A DNA stretch of 64,000 bases from Azotobacter bryophylli (lineage in GTDB: Bacteria > Pseudomonadota > Gammaproteobacteria > Pseudomonadales > Pseudomonadaceae), in the NCBI RefSeq assembly GCF_042643485.1, contig NZ_JBHRSJ010000016.1, forward strand, positions 211,823-275,822, given 5' to 3'. Both the position numbers and the translations under genes were made by a program. Of the stretch, positions 36,494-44,966 are shown piece after piece. Each line of letters starts with the position of its first letter. Position 1 is the first letter of the stretch. The notes beneath the pieces were generated by a model. That model searched no databases, was not told the origin of the DNA, and saw nothing but the letters and a program-made list of their open reading frames with translations.

Positions 36494-37489
36494 TCAGCCG
36501 ACCAGCCGCGCCAGTTCCACGGTGCGGTTGGCGTAGCCCCACTCGTTGTCGTACCAGGCGTAGATCTTCACCTGGGTGCCGTCGACCACCATGGTCGACA
36601 GGGCATCGACGATGGAGGAGCGCGGGTCGGTGCGGTAGTCGATGGACACCAGCGGTCGCTCTTCGTAGCCGAGAATGCCCTTGAGCTCGCCCTCGGCGGC
36701 GCCCTTGAGCAGCCGGTTGACCTCTTCCACCGTGGTCGCCCGCTCCACCTCGAACACGCAGTCGGTGAGCGAGGCGTTGGTCAGCGGCACGCGGATGGCG
36801 TGACCGTTCAGCCGGCCGCGCAGCTCGGGGAAGATCTCGGCGATGGCGGTGGCCGAGCCGGTGGTGGTGGGGATCAGGCTCGAACCGCAGGAACGGGCGC
36901 GGCGCAGGTCCTTCTGCGGCTGGTCGAGGATGCTCTGGCTGTTGGTCAGGCTGTGGATGGTGGTGATCGCGCCGTGGCGGATGCCGAGATGCTCGTGGAT
37001 CACCTTGACCACCGGGGCCAGGCAGTTGGTGGTGCAGGAGGCGGCGGTGACGATCTTGTGATTGACCAGATCGAACTGCCCGTCGTTGACCCCCATCACC
37101 ACGTTGAGCACGCCCGGCTCCTTAACCGGCGCGCTGACCACCACGCGCTTCACGCCCTGCTCCAGGTAGCCCTGCAGCGCCGCCACGGTCTTGATCTTGC
37201 CGCTGGACTCGATCACCAGGTCGCAGCCGGACCAGTCGGTGTCGGCGGTGGCCTTGTTGGCGGTGACGCGGATGCGCTTGCCGTCGATGACGAGGCAATC
37301 GCCGTCGGCGCTCGCCTCGTGCTGCCAGCGGCCGTGCACCGAGTCGAAGTTGAGCAGGTGCGCGTGGGTCGCCGGATCGCCGGCCGGATCGTTGATCTGC
37401 ACGAACTCGAGTTTCGGGCCGCCCCAGGCGGCGCGCAGCACGAGACGTCCGATGCGGCCGAAGCCGTTGATGCCTACTTTGATGGTCAT
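36494..37489 (-). CDS. ArsJ-associated glyceraldehyde-3-phosphate dehydrogenase
   Basis: The 331-residue GAPDH has the NAD-binding start KVGINGFGRIGRLVLRAA, the catalytic cysteine in TAASCTTNCLAPVVKVIHE and the usual C-terminal WYDNEWGYANRTVEL. In ars operons this paralogue uses arsenate in place of phosphate, giving the ArsJ substrate. Its place 103 bases before arsJ and after the ynfA-like gene shows it belongs to the arsenic operon rather than central metabolism. Confidence 0.92.
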   Translation of the reverse strand: MTIKVGINGFGRIGRLVLRAAWGGPKLEFVQINDPAGDPATHAHLLNFDSVHGRWQHEASADGDCLVIDGKRIRVTANKATADTDWSGCDLVIESSGKIKTVAALQGYLEQGVKRVVVSAPVKEPGVLNVVMGVNDGQFDLVNHKIVTAASCTTNCLAPVVKVIHEHLGIRHGAITTIHSLTNSQSILDQPQKDLRRARSCGSSLIPTTTGSATAIAEIFPELRGRLNGHAIRVPLTNASLTDCVFEVERATTVEEVNRLLKGAAEGELKGILGYEERPLVSIDYRTDPRSSIVDALSTMVVDGTQVKIYAWYDNEWGYANRTVELARLVG

Positions 37490-37518
37490 GGGGGCTTACC
37501 TCCGCAAATCGAATGAAA

Positions 37519-37845
37519 TCACTGGCTTCTCGGGGCGAACACGATGATCGCCATGCCGGTCAGCGCGACCAGACAGCCGACCAGGTCCCAGGCGCTCGGG
37601 CGAATGCCGTCGACCCACCACAGCCAGAGGATGGCGACACCGATATAGACCCCGCCATAGGCCGCATATACCCGCCCGGCCGCCGCCGGGTGCAGCGACA
37701 GCAGCCAGGCGAACAGCGCCAGCGATGCGGCCGCCGGCACCAGCAGCCAGGGGCTCCGGCCCTGCTTGAGCCAGAGATAGGGAAGATAGCAACCGACGAT
37801 TTCGGCCACCGCGGTGATCGCGTACAGGATCAGGGTCTTGAACAT
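37519..37845 (-). CDS. YnfA/UPF0060-family small membrane protein
   Basis: The 108-residue protein has four predicted membrane segments. These include ILYAITAVAEIVGCYLPYLW and AAYGGVYIGVAILWLWWVDG, which are the YnfA hallmarks. YnfA relatives resemble small multidrug resistance transporters. It sits between arsH and the GAPDH gene in the ars operon, 7 bases before arsH's stop, so a role in arsenical export or membrane tolerance is possible but unproven. Confidence 0.85.
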   Translation of the reverse strand: MFKTLILYAITAVAEIVGCYLPYLWLKQGRSPWLLVPAAASLALFAWLLSLHPAAAGRVYAAYGGVYIGVAILWLWWVDGIRPSAWDLVGCLVALTGMAIIVFAPRSQ

Positions 37846-37852
37846 CGGAATC

Positions 37853-38566
37853 TCAGATGGAGCCTTGGTTGACGCGCCGGGACAGCTCTTCGGCCGATTC
37901 CTTGCGCTCGGAATAGCGGTCGACCAGATAGGCGCTCCGCCCGCGCAGCAGCAGGGTGAACTTCATCAGCTCCTCCATGACGTCCACCAGCCGGTCATAG
38001 AAGGACGAGGGCTTCATCCGCCCGGCTTCGTCGAACTCGAGGAAGGCCTTGGGCACCGACGACTGGTTGGGGATGGTGAACATGCGCATCCAGCGACCGA
38101 GCACGCGCATCTGGTTGACCGCATTGAACGACTGCGAGCCGCCACAGACCTGCAGCAGCGCCAGGGTCTTGCCCTGGGTCGGGCGGATCGCCCCGAGACT
38201 CAGCGGAATCCAGCCGATCTGCGCCTTGAACACCGCCGACATAGCACCGTGCCGCTCGGGCGAGCACCATACCTGACCTTCCGACCAGAGCACCAGCTCG
38301 CGCAGCTCACGCACCTTCGGGTGATCCTCCGGCGCGTCGTCCGGCAACGGCAGACCGGACGGGTCGAAGATCCGCGTCTCGGCGCCGAAGTGGTCGAGCA
38401 GGCGCGCTGCCTCCCGTGTCAGCAAACGGCTGTAGGAACGCTCGCGGTTGGAGCCGTAGAGCAGCAGGATGCGCGGCTTGTGCTCGGGTTGCGCCGACGG
38501 CTCCAGCCTATCGGGGCTGGGCAGGTCCAGCAGGTCGTGGTCGATGTTGGGCAGATCGGCTTCCAT
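37853..38566 (-). CDS. arsH: NADPH-dependent flavoprotein ArsH
   Basis: The 237-residue flavodoxin-like protein has the FMN site RILLLYGSNRERSYSRLLTRE near residues 32-52 (landmark words GSNRERSYS), the ArsH-specific SPERHGAMSAVFKAQIGWIP and LALLQVCGGSQSFN. ArsH oxidises trivalent methyl- or aromatic arsenicals or reduces quinones and metals. It is the second gene of the arsR operon. The start at 38566 gives an N-terminal extension of usual length. Confidence 0.93.
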   Translation of the reverse strand: MEADLPNIDHDLLDLPSPDRLEPSAQPEHKPRILLLYGSNRERSYSRLLTREAARLLDHFGAETRIFDPSGLPLPDDAPEDHPKVRELRELVLWSEGQVWCSPERHGAMSAVFKAQIGWIPLSLGAIRPTQGKTLALLQVCGGSQSFNAVNQMRVLGRWMRMFTIPNQSSVPKAFLEFDEAGRMKPSSFYDRLVDVMEELMKFTLLLRGRSAYLVDRYSERKESAEELSRRVNQGSI

Positions 38567-38608
38567 GGGATTTCTCGCGGGGGACGGTGACGACGGCGGC
38601 GCGTCGGC

Positions 38609-38965
38609 TCAGGCGCAGGCGCCGGCCCGCTCCGGGCGCGCGCGCATGCCTTGCAGACGTTCGGAGTCCGCCGCCAGCCAGTCGCGGTTGGCGGCGAGGA
38701 CGGTGCGCAGCATGTCGTGCACCCAGTCCGGCAGTTGCGGATGCAGGCGGTAATAGACCCACTGGCCCTGCCGGCGGTCCGCCAGCAGCCCGCTGCTGCG
38801 CAGCTGGGCCAGGTGGCGGGAGATCTTCGGCTGGCTCTGTTCCAGGGCCGCGGTCAGCTCGCAGACGCACAGCTCGCCCTCGGCGGCGACCAGCAGGGTC
38901 ATGCGCGCCCGGGTCTCGTCGGCGAGACACTTGAAAACCTCGAGGGGAGTCAGTTTGGGGTCCAT
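38609..38965 (-). CDS. arsR: Arsenite-responsive repressor ArsR
   Basis: The 118-residue winged-helix repressor has the As(III)-binding Cys33-Val-Cys35 in GELCVCELTAAL and the recognition helix QSQPKISRHLAQLRSSGL. The wing QGQWVYYRL follows. It leads the minus-strand ars operon and faces the ACR3 gene. It likely binds the long AT-rich palindrome at 39021-39048 between the two operons and is released by arsenite. A further cysteine (residue 12) lies outside the classic site. Confidence 0.95.
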   Translation of the reverse strand: MDPKLTPLEVFKCLADETRARMTLLVAAEGELCVCELTAALEQSQPKISRHLAQLRSSGLLADRRQGQWVYYRLHPQLPDWVHDMLRTVLAANRDWLAADSERLQGMRARPERAGACA

Positions 38966-39020
38966 GGGTATTCTCGCTGTCGTCGTTCGTGCCGCTGCGG
39001 GAGCACGCCTGTCCTCTGGT

Positions 39021-39048
39021 TAAATATACGGAATAGCGAATATATTTA
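39021..39048. promoter_or_regulatory. Likely ArsR operator between divergent ars operons
   Basis: Arms TAAATATA (39021-39028) and TATATTTA (39041-39048) form a perfect 8-base inverted repeat with a 12-base spacer in an otherwise GC-rich region. It sits 56 bases upstream of the arsR start and 116 before the ACR3 start. ArsR operators are long AT-rich palindromes of this kind. Confidence 0.65.
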
Positions 39049-39163
39049 TTGCCGCATATCAAGTAAAGCGGATCGACCGGCGGCTAACCTGAATGAACGG
39101 ATGGCAAACCGCCCACCGGCCGACGATCCAGTCCATACCCCGACACGAGGATGCGATCCCCCC

Positions 39164-40243
39164 ATGTCCAGTCAATGCGAAGTCATCGGCAAACAGGCCG
39201 CCGGCGCCCCGCTCGGGTTCTTCGAGCGCTACCTGACGCTCTGGGTGTTCCTCTGCATCGTCGCCGGCACCCTGCTCGGCCTCTACGCCCCGGCGGTCGC
39301 CCAGGGCATCGGCGCGCTGGAAGTCGCCCAGGTCAATCTCCCGGTCGGGCTGCTGATCTGGGTGATGATCATCCCGATGCTGATGAAGATCGACTTCGGC
39401 GCCCTGCACGAGGTCTACCAGCAGAAGGCCGGCATGGGCATCACCCTGTTCATCAACTGGGCGGTCAAGCCGTTCTCCATGGCGCTGATCGGCTGGGTCT
39501 TCCTCAAGCACCTGTTCGCCGCCTGGCTGCCGGCCGGCGAGATCGACAGCTACATGGCCGGGCTGATCCTGCTCGGCGCCGCGCCGTGCACGGCGATGGT
39601 GTTCGTCTGGAGCAACCTGTGCAACGGCAACGCCAACTTCACCCTGACCCAGGTGGCGCTCAACGATCTGGTGATGGTGTTCGCCTTCGCGCCCATCGTC
39701 GCCCTGCTGCTCGGCGTGTCGTCGATCCCGGTGCCCTGGGACACCCTGCTGCTGTCGGTGGTGATGTACATCGTCATTCCGCTGGCCATCGCCCAGTTCG
39801 TCCGCGCCCGTCTGCTCCGGCGCGGCGAGGCGGCGTTCCGGGCGGCGCTGGCGCGGATCTCGCCGTTCTCCATCCTCGCCCTGCTGGCGACGTTGGTCCT
39901 GCTGTTCTCCTTCCAGGGCCAGGCCATCGTCGAGCAGCCGCTGGTGATCGCCCTGCTCGCCGTGCCGCTGCTGCTGCAGACCCTGTTCATCGCCGCTCTC
40001 GGCTACTGGCTGAATCGCTCCTTCAGGGTGCGCCACGACGTCGCCGGTCCCTCGACCATGATCGGCGCGTCCAACTTCTTCGAACTGGCGGTAGCGGTGG
40101 CTATCGTCCTTTACGGTTTCGACTCCGGCGCCGCGCTGGCCACCGTGGTCGGCGTGCTGATCGAGGTGCCGGTGATGCTCGTCCTGGTACGCACGGTCAA
40201 CGCCAGCCGCGCCTGGTACGAGCGCGGCCTGCCGCACAACTGA
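39164..40243 (+). CDS. Arsenite efflux transporter ACR3
   Basis: The 359-residue protein has ten hydrophobic segments and the ACR3 hallmarks: RYLTLWVFLCIVAGTLLG at the N-terminus, GAAPCTAMVFVWSNLCNGN with the essential cysteine in the middle, and GASNFFELAVAVAI late. It exports arsenite, driven by the proton gradient or, with ArsA, by ATP. The ATG at 39164 has GAGG upstream. It is transcribed divergently from arsR and followed 12 bases later by arsA. Confidence 0.94.
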   Translation: MSSQCEVIGKQAAGAPLGFFERYLTLWVFLCIVAGTLLGLYAPAVAQGIGALEVAQVNLPVGLLIWVMIIPMLMKIDFGALHEVYQQKAGMGITLFINWAVKPFSMALIGWVFLKHLFAAWLPAGEIDSYMAGLILLGAAPCTAMVFVWSNLCNGNANFTLTQVALNDLVMVFAFAPIVALLLGVSSIPVPWDTLLLSVVMYIVIPLAIAQFVRARLLRRGEAAFRAALARISPFSILALLATLVLLFSFQGQAIVEQPLVIALLAVPLLLQTLFIAALGYWLNRSFRVRHDVAGPSTMIGASNFFELAVAVAIVLYGFDSGAALATVVGVLIEVPVMLVLVRTVNASRAWYERGLPHN

Positions 40244-40255
40244 GGGAATACGCAG

Positions 40256-42013
40256 ATGGAATTTCTCAAGCAACCGCCCCGCTTCCTGTTCTTCACCGGC
40301 AAGGGCGGCGTGGGCAAGACCTCGATCGCCTGCGCCACCGCCATCCGCCTGGCCGACAGCGGCAAGCGGGTGCTGCTGGTGAGCACCGACCCGGCGTCCA
40401 ACGTCGGCCAGGTGCTCGGCATCACCATCGGCAACCATATCGTCCCGGTGCCGGCGGTGCCCAACCTCGCGGCCCTGGAGATCGACCCGCAGGCCGCCGC
40501 CCAGCTCTACCGCGAGCGCATCGTCGGCCCGGCCCGCGGCGTGCTGCCGGAGGACGAGGTCCGCGGCATGGAGGAACAGCTCTCCGGCGCCTGCACCACC
40601 GAGATCGCCGCCTTCGACGAGTTCACCGCCCTGCTGGTGGATTCCGAACTGACCGCCGGCTACGACCATATCGTCTTCGACACCGCGCCGACCGGCCACA
40701 CCATCCGCCTGCTGCAACTGCCGGGCGCCTGGAGCGGCTTTCTCGAAGCCGGCAAGGGCGACGCCTCCTGCCTCGGCCCGCTGGCCGGGCTGGACAAGCA
40801 GCGCAGCCAGTACCGCGAGGCGGTGGAAGCGCTGTCCGACCCACGGCGCACCCGCCTGGTGCTGGTGGCCCGCGCCCAGCAGAGCACGCTGAAGGAGGTG
40901 GCGCGCACCCACGAGGAACTGGCCGCCATCGGCCTGACCCAGCAGTACCTGGTGATCAACGGCGTGCTGCCGGCCGCGGAAGCCGAACAGGACAGCCTGG
41001 CCGGCGCCGTCCATGCCCGCGAGGAGGCGGCGCTGGCGGCGGTCCCCGAAACGCTCGCCCGGCTGCCCTGCGACCGCATCCCCCTCAAGCCGTTCGACCT
41101 GGTCGGCCTCGACGCCCTGCGCCAGTTGCTCGACGGGGTAGCCGTTCCCGCCGCGCCCGGCACGGCGCCCGAGCCGGCGCTGGAAGCACCCGATCTGGCC
41201 CGACTGGTCGACGAGATCGCCGCCGAAGGCCACGGCCTGGTGATGCTGATGGGCAAGGGCGGGGTCGGCAAGACCACCCTAGCCGCCGCCGTCGCCGTGG
41301 AGCTGGCCCACCGCGGACTGCCGGTGCACCTCACCACTTCCGACCCGGCCGGGCACCTGGCCGACACCCTCAACGGCTCGCTGGAGAACCTCAGCGTGAG
41401 CCGCATCGATCCGCGCACGGTCACCGAGCAGTACCGCGAGCGCGTGATGCAGAGCAAGGGCGCCAACCTGGATGCGGAGGGCCGCGCCCTGCTGGCCGAG
41501 GACCTGCGCTCGCCCTGCACCGAGGAGATCGCCGTGTTCCAGGCCTTCTCCCGGGTCATCCGCGAGGCCGGTAGGAAGTTCGTGGTCATGGACACCGCCC
41601 CCACCGGCCACACCCTGCTGCTGCTCGACGCCACCGGCGCCTACCACCGGGAAATCGCCCGGCAGATGGGCGACAAGCACTTCACCACGCCGATGATGCA
41701 GCTACAGGACCCGAAGCAGACCAAGGTGCTGATCGTCACCCTGGCGGAAACCACCCCGGTGCTGGAAGCCGCCAACCTGCAGGCCGACCTGCGCCGCGCC
41801 GGCATCGAGCCCTGGGCCTGGGTGATCAACAACAGCGTGGCCGCGGCCCGGCCCCGCTCGCCCCTGCTACGCCAGCGGGCGAACAACGAGCTGGCGGAAA
41901 TCCAGGCGGTGGCGACCCGGCACGCCAGCCGCTATGCGGTGGTACCGCTGCTGGAACAGGAGCCGGTGGGCGTCGAGCGGCTCCTCGCGCTGAGCCGTCC
42001 AGCGCACCGCTGA
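40256..42013 (+). CDS. arsA: Arsenite-stimulated ATPase ArsA
   Basis: The 585-residue protein has two homologous halves. Each has a P-loop (FFTGKGGVGKTS at residues 12-23 and LMGKGGVGKTT near 331-341), a signal-transduction motif DTAPTGHT, and a cysteine for arsenite (GACTTEIA and SPCTEEIA). It energises arsenite export, here with ACR3 rather than ArsB. The usual metallochaperone ArsD is not in this operon. A GC hairpin follows the stop. Confidence 0.95.
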   Translation: MEFLKQPPRFLFFTGKGGVGKTSIACATAIRLADSGKRVLLVSTDPASNVGQVLGITIGNHIVPVPAVPNLAALEIDPQAAAQLYRERIVGPARGVLPEDEVRGMEEQLSGACTTEIAAFDEFTALLVDSELTAGYDHIVFDTAPTGHTIRLLQLPGAWSGFLEAGKGDASCLGPLAGLDKQRSQYREAVEALSDPRRTRLVLVARAQQSTLKEVARTHEELAAIGLTQQYLVINGVLPAAEAEQDSLAGAVHAREEAALAAVPETLARLPCDRIPLKPFDLVGLDALRQLLDGVAVPAAPGTAPEPALEAPDLARLVDEIAAEGHGLVMLMGKGGVGKTTLAAAVAVELAHRGLPVHLTTSDPAGHLADTLNGSLENLSVSRIDPRTVTEQYRERVMQSKGANLDAEGRALLAEDLRSPCTEEIAVFQAFSRVIREAGRKFVVMDTAPTGHTLLLLDATGAYHREIARQMGDKHFTTPMMQLQDPKQTKVLIVTLAETTPVLEAANLQADLRRAGIEPWAWVINNSVAAARPRSPLLRQRANNELAEIQAVATRHASRYAVVPLLEQEPVGVERLLALSRPAHR

Positions 42014-42021
42014 GCCCCGCT

Positions 42022-42046
42022 GGGCGCAGCCGACCGCGCTGCGCCC
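42022..42046 (+). terminator. Hairpin after arsA
   Basis: Arms GGGCGCAGC and GCTGCGCCC form a perfect 9-base stem around a 7-base loop, 9 bases after the arsA stop. There is no T-run, so it is either Rho-assisted or an mRNA 3' end hairpin. Confidence 0.45.
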
Positions 42047-42212
42047 GCCTCCGGCATGGCAGGCCGGAGTGTCCGCACCACGAGCGGGCACCCCGGCAAA
42101 TGCCTCAGCCCTAAATGATGCAGCGGCTCCGCCCGTTTCCTCCCGATTCGCCAGCCGGCTTTCGCCAACCCGCTCGCAAAATCTGACTCTACCGACAACC
42201 CGCGGCAGGCTC

Positions 42213-42228
42213 TGGCACGGGCTTCGCA
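42213..42228 (+). promoter_or_regulatory. Sigma-54 promoter of the first substrate-binding protein gene
   Basis: TGGCACG-GGCT-TCGCA keeps the invariant GG and GC exactly 10 bases apart, as sigma-54 (RpoN) needs. The ykkC-like element begins 62 bases downstream, so the transcript would carry it. The two canonical guanidine riboswitches have the same kind of promoter at almost the same distance. Confidence 0.75.
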
Positions 42229-42289
42229 TTGGCCGGCCGTGCAGGAGCACCCGCCCGTGCGGGATAGCAGCGTAAGAAGAAATGGATGA

Positions 42290-42348
42290 CCAGGGTTCCA
42301 CTGGCCGACCTCCGGACGAGGTTGCCGATGGGACGAAAGCCCGGGAGA
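42290..42348 (+). ncRNA. Compact, divergent ykkC-like RNA element
   Basis: The element begins CCAGGGTTCC and ends GGGACGAAAGCCCGGGAGA, matching the 5' and 3' conserved blocks of guanidine-I riboswitches almost perfectly. Between them it is much shorter (59 bases against 89-108 in the two neighbours). The side hairpin after GGGTTCC is lost, CTGGTCCGAGAG is reduced to CTGGCCGA, a small CCTC/GAGG hairpin follows, and ACACGGC is changed to TTGCCGAT. It lies 59 bases before a gene for a guanidine-type substrate-binding protein. It may be a decayed riboswitch or a variant with changed ligand. Confidence 0.65.
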
Positions 42349-42407
42349 TCACGCCAAAACAAGCTGCGCGCTCCTGAGCTGTCCCTTTGACCAACTGGAG
42401 GAATCCC

Positions 42408-43472
42408 ATGCGCAAGCACCTGCTCGCGATCCTGACTGCCGCCCTCGCCTTCGCCCTCAGCTCCGGCCTGGCGGCCGCCCCCAAACAGCACTTCAGCGTC
42501 TGCTGGAGCATCTACGCCGGCTGGATGCCCTGGGAATACGGCGCCAGCCGCGGCATCGTCGACAAGTGGGCGAAGAAGTACGGGATCGATATCGACGTGG
42601 TGCAGGTGCACGACTACGTCGAGTCGATCAACCAGTACACCGCCGGCCAGTTTGACGGCTGCAGCATGACCAACATGGATGCCCTGACCATCCCGGCGGC
42701 AGGCGGCGTCGACTCCACCGCGCTGATCGTCGGCGACTTCTCCAACGGCAACGACGGCATCGTCATCAAGGGCGACAACCTGTTCCTCAACGACATCAAG
42801 GGCCAGCCGGTGAACCTGGTCAAGCAGTCGGTCTCCCACTACCTGCTGGCCCGCGGCCTGCAACGGGTCGGCCTGAGCGAGCGGGACGTGCAGCTGGTGA
42901 ACGCCTCCGACGCCACCCTGGTCGCCGACTTCGCCGCCCCCGACGTCCGCGCCGCGACCACCTGGAATCCGCTGCTGGCCGAACTGGTGGCCAAGCCCGG
43001 GGTGACCAAGGTGTTCGACTCCCGGCAGATTCCCGGCGAGATCATCGACCTGATGGTGGTCAACAGCCAGACCCTCGCGGACAACCCCAACTTCGGCAAG
43101 GCGCTGACCGGCGCCTGGTACGAGATCATGGCCACCATGAGCGCCGACAGCCACGAAGGCAAGGCCGCCCGCGCGCACATGGCCAAGGCCTCGGGCACCG
43201 ACCTGCGCGGCTACGAGGCGCAGCTGGAAACCACCCGCATGTTCTATTCGGCCAGGGAGGCCGCCGACTTCACCCGCAGCCCGAAACTGCCGGTGACCAT
43301 GCTCAAGGTGGCGAAATTCTCCTTCGAACAGGGCCTGCTCGGCCGGCAGGCGACCGACGCCGACGCCATCGGCATGAGCTTCGCCAACGGCGACGTCACC
43401 GGCGACCGCAGCAACGTCAAGCTGCGCTTCGACGCCAGCTACATGCAGCTGGCCGCGGACGGCAAGCTGTAA
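42408..43472 (+). CDS. Guanidine-type ABC transporter substrate-binding protein, copy 1
   Basis: The 354-residue periplasmic protein has a signal peptide (MRKHLLAILTAALAFALSSG, cleaved near LAAA). Its NMT1/SsuA-like fold includes CWSIYAGWMPWEYGASRGIV, TAGQFDGCSMTNMDALTIPA and DFSNGNDGIVIKG. It closely resembles the protein encoded at 43853-44920, so the pair is a tandem duplication. GGAGG precedes the ATG. It stands alone behind its own sigma-54 promoter and ykkC-like element, and presumably shares the permease and ATPase downstream. Family members are found beside urea/guanidine carboxylases. Confidence 0.88.
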   Translation: MRKHLLAILTAALAFALSSGLAAAPKQHFSVCWSIYAGWMPWEYGASRGIVDKWAKKYGIDIDVVQVHDYVESINQYTAGQFDGCSMTNMDALTIPAAGGVDSTALIVGDFSNGNDGIVIKGDNLFLNDIKGQPVNLVKQSVSHYLLARGLQRVGLSERDVQLVNASDATLVADFAAPDVRAATTWNPLLAELVAKPGVTKVFDSRQIPGEIIDLMVVNSQTLADNPNFGKALTGAWYEIMATMSADSHEGKAARAHMAKASGTDLRGYEAQLETTRMFYSAREAADFTRSPKLPVTMLKVAKFSFEQGLLGRQATDADAIGMSFANGDVTGDRSNVKLRFDASYMQLAADGKL

Positions 43473-43516
43473 CGCGAGGGTCGCGCACCAACATGAGGCG
43501 TGCTAGTCTCGGCCTC

Positions 43517-43531
43517 GCACATTTCAGGTGC
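43517..43531 (+). promoter_or_regulatory. NtrC-like enhancer site
   Basis: GCACA-TTTCA-GGTGC differs from the NtrC dyad GCACC-N5-GGTGC at one base. It is about 75-90 bases upstream of the sigma-54 promoter at 43606, a usual enhancer distance. A left half-site GCACCAACATG lies at 43485-43495. Confidence 0.6.
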
Positions 43532-43605
43532 ACCAGACCGGCACTCCTCGAGTACCGCCGTCCGGGAGGGCGAGCCAGCCTGCCCGGACAGGATTACCGA
43601 TAGGT

Positions 43606-43621
43606 TGGCACGCCTCTTGAA
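43606..43621 (+). promoter_or_regulatory. Sigma-54-like promoter of the guanidine carboxylase operon
   Basis: TGGCACG-CCTC-TTGAA has a perfect -24 block, but the -12 dinucleotide is GA instead of GC. It lies 65 bases before the riboswitch. The NtrC-like site upstream and the equivalent promoters before the other two elements support it. Confidence 0.6.
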
Positions 43622-43685
43622 TCGGCAATGCCGCACAGGAAACCCGAGCATCGGGTCGCAGGTCTGACAATTTGCTAATAGCCGT

Positions 43686-43793
43686 CTAGGGTTCCGGCTC
43701 GCGCAGCGAGCGCCTGGTCCGAGAGTCGGCGACCTCAGCGAGGAACGGCACCGCCGCTCCGGGGGTTACACGGCGGGACAAAAGCCCGGGAGA
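43686..43793 (+). ncRNA. Guanidine-I riboswitch (ykkC motif)
   Basis: All conserved blocks are present: CTAGGGTTCCG at the 5' end, CTGGTCCGAGAG in the middle, ACACGGCGGGACAAAAG and CCCGGGAGA at the 3' end. Variable hairpins (GCTCGCGCAGCGAGC and a longer one) lie in between. The class switches on guanidine carboxylase and exporter genes when guanidinium binds. No intrinsic terminator with a T-run follows in the 59 bases before the start codon, so translational control is more likely than termination. Confidence 0.96.
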
Positions 43794-43852
43794 ACGCGCC
43801 CAGCGATGGGTCGCTGCGACTCCCGATGCCTTCTCAGCCCGGAGACAACCCC

Positions 43853-44920
43853 ATGCGCAAACCCCGTCTACACACCGTTCTCGCCGCCGGCCTGGCCGCT
43901 CTCTTCAGCTTCGACGCAGCGGCCGAGCGCAAGGACCACTTCGACGTCTGCTGGACCATCTACGCCGGCTGGATGCCCTGGGAATACGGCGCCAGCCGCG
44001 GCATCGTCGACAAGTGGGCGAAGAAGTACGGCATCGAGATCAACGTCGTCCAGCTCAACGACTACGTCGAGTCGATCAACCAGTACACCGCCGGCCAGTT
44101 CGACGGCTGCAGCATGACCAACATGGACGCCCTGACCATCCCGGCGGCTGGCGGGGTCGATTCCACCGCGCTGATCGTCGGCGACTTCTCCAACGGCAAC
44201 GACGGCATCGTCATCAAGGGCAAGGACAAGACCCTCGCCGACCTCAAGGGCCTGCCGGTCAACCTGGTCGAGCTGTCGGTCTCCCACTACCTGCTGGCCC
44301 GTGGCCTGGAGACGGTCGGCCTGTCCGAGAAGGACGTCAAGGTGGTCAACACCTCCGACGCCGACCTGGTGGGCGCCTTCGCCAGCCAGGACGTGAAGGC
44401 GGTGACCACCTGGAACCCGCTGCTGGCCGAAGTGGCCGCCACGCCCGGGGTCTCCAAGGTGTTCGACTCCAGCCAGATTCCCGGCGAGATCATCGACCTG
44501 ATGGTGGTCAACAGCCAGACCCTCAAGGACAACCCCGACTTCGGCAAGGCCCTGACCGGCGCCTGGTACGAGATCATGACCACCATGAGCGCCGACACCG
44601 CCGAGGGCAAGGCCGCCCGCGAGCACATGGCCAAGGCCTCCGGCACCGACCTGAAGAGCTTCGAGGCGCAACTGGCCGCCACCCGCATGTTCTACACCGC
44701 CAAGGACGCCGTCGCCTTCGCCATCGGCGCCCAGTTGCCGGAAACCATGGCCAAGGTGGCGAAGTTCTCCTTCGATCACGGCCTGCTCGGCGAGGGCGCG
44801 CCCAGCACCGATGCCGTCGGTATGAGCTTCGCCAACGGGGTGACCCAGGGCGACAAGAGCAACCTCAAGCTGCGCTTCGAGCCGAAGTACATGCAGATGG
44901 CTGCGGACGGCCAGCTCTGA
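43853..44920 (+). CDS. Guanidine-type ABC transporter substrate-binding protein, copy 2
   Basis: The 355-residue periplasmic binding protein has a signal peptide (VLAAGLAALFSFDAAA, cleavage near residue 24). It shares long identical runs with copy 1, such as WMPWEYGASRGIVDKWAKKY and INQYTAGQFDGCSMTNMDAL. It is directly behind a canonical guanidine-I riboswitch and followed by its permease gene. The ATG at 43853 has CGGAGA upstream. It presumably delivers guanidine, or a close relative such as urea or methylguanidine, to the permease. Confidence 0.9.
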   Translation: MRKPRLHTVLAAGLAALFSFDAAAERKDHFDVCWTIYAGWMPWEYGASRGIVDKWAKKYGIEINVVQLNDYVESINQYTAGQFDGCSMTNMDALTIPAAGGVDSTALIVGDFSNGNDGIVIKGKDKTLADLKGLPVNLVELSVSHYLLARGLETVGLSEKDVKVVNTSDADLVGAFASQDVKAVTTWNPLLAEVAATPGVSKVFDSSQIPGEIIDLMVVNSQTLKDNPDFGKALTGAWYEIMTTMSADTAEGKAAREHMAKASGTDLKSFEAQLAATRMFYTAKDAVAFAIGAQLPETMAKVAKFSFDHGLLGEGAPSTDAVGMSFANGVTQGDKSNLKLRFEPKYMQMAADGQL

Positions 44921-44966
44921 GAGCTGAGCCCATGCACCGACGCCCTACTTCCGACGAGAATCGCCC

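Noticed and set aside
42290..42348. Resemblance of CCGGACGAGGT to the start of guanidine-III riboswitches
   Set aside because: Only the first dozen bases match; the later GGACAAGACGG block is missing, and both ends match ykkC (guanidine-I) instead.
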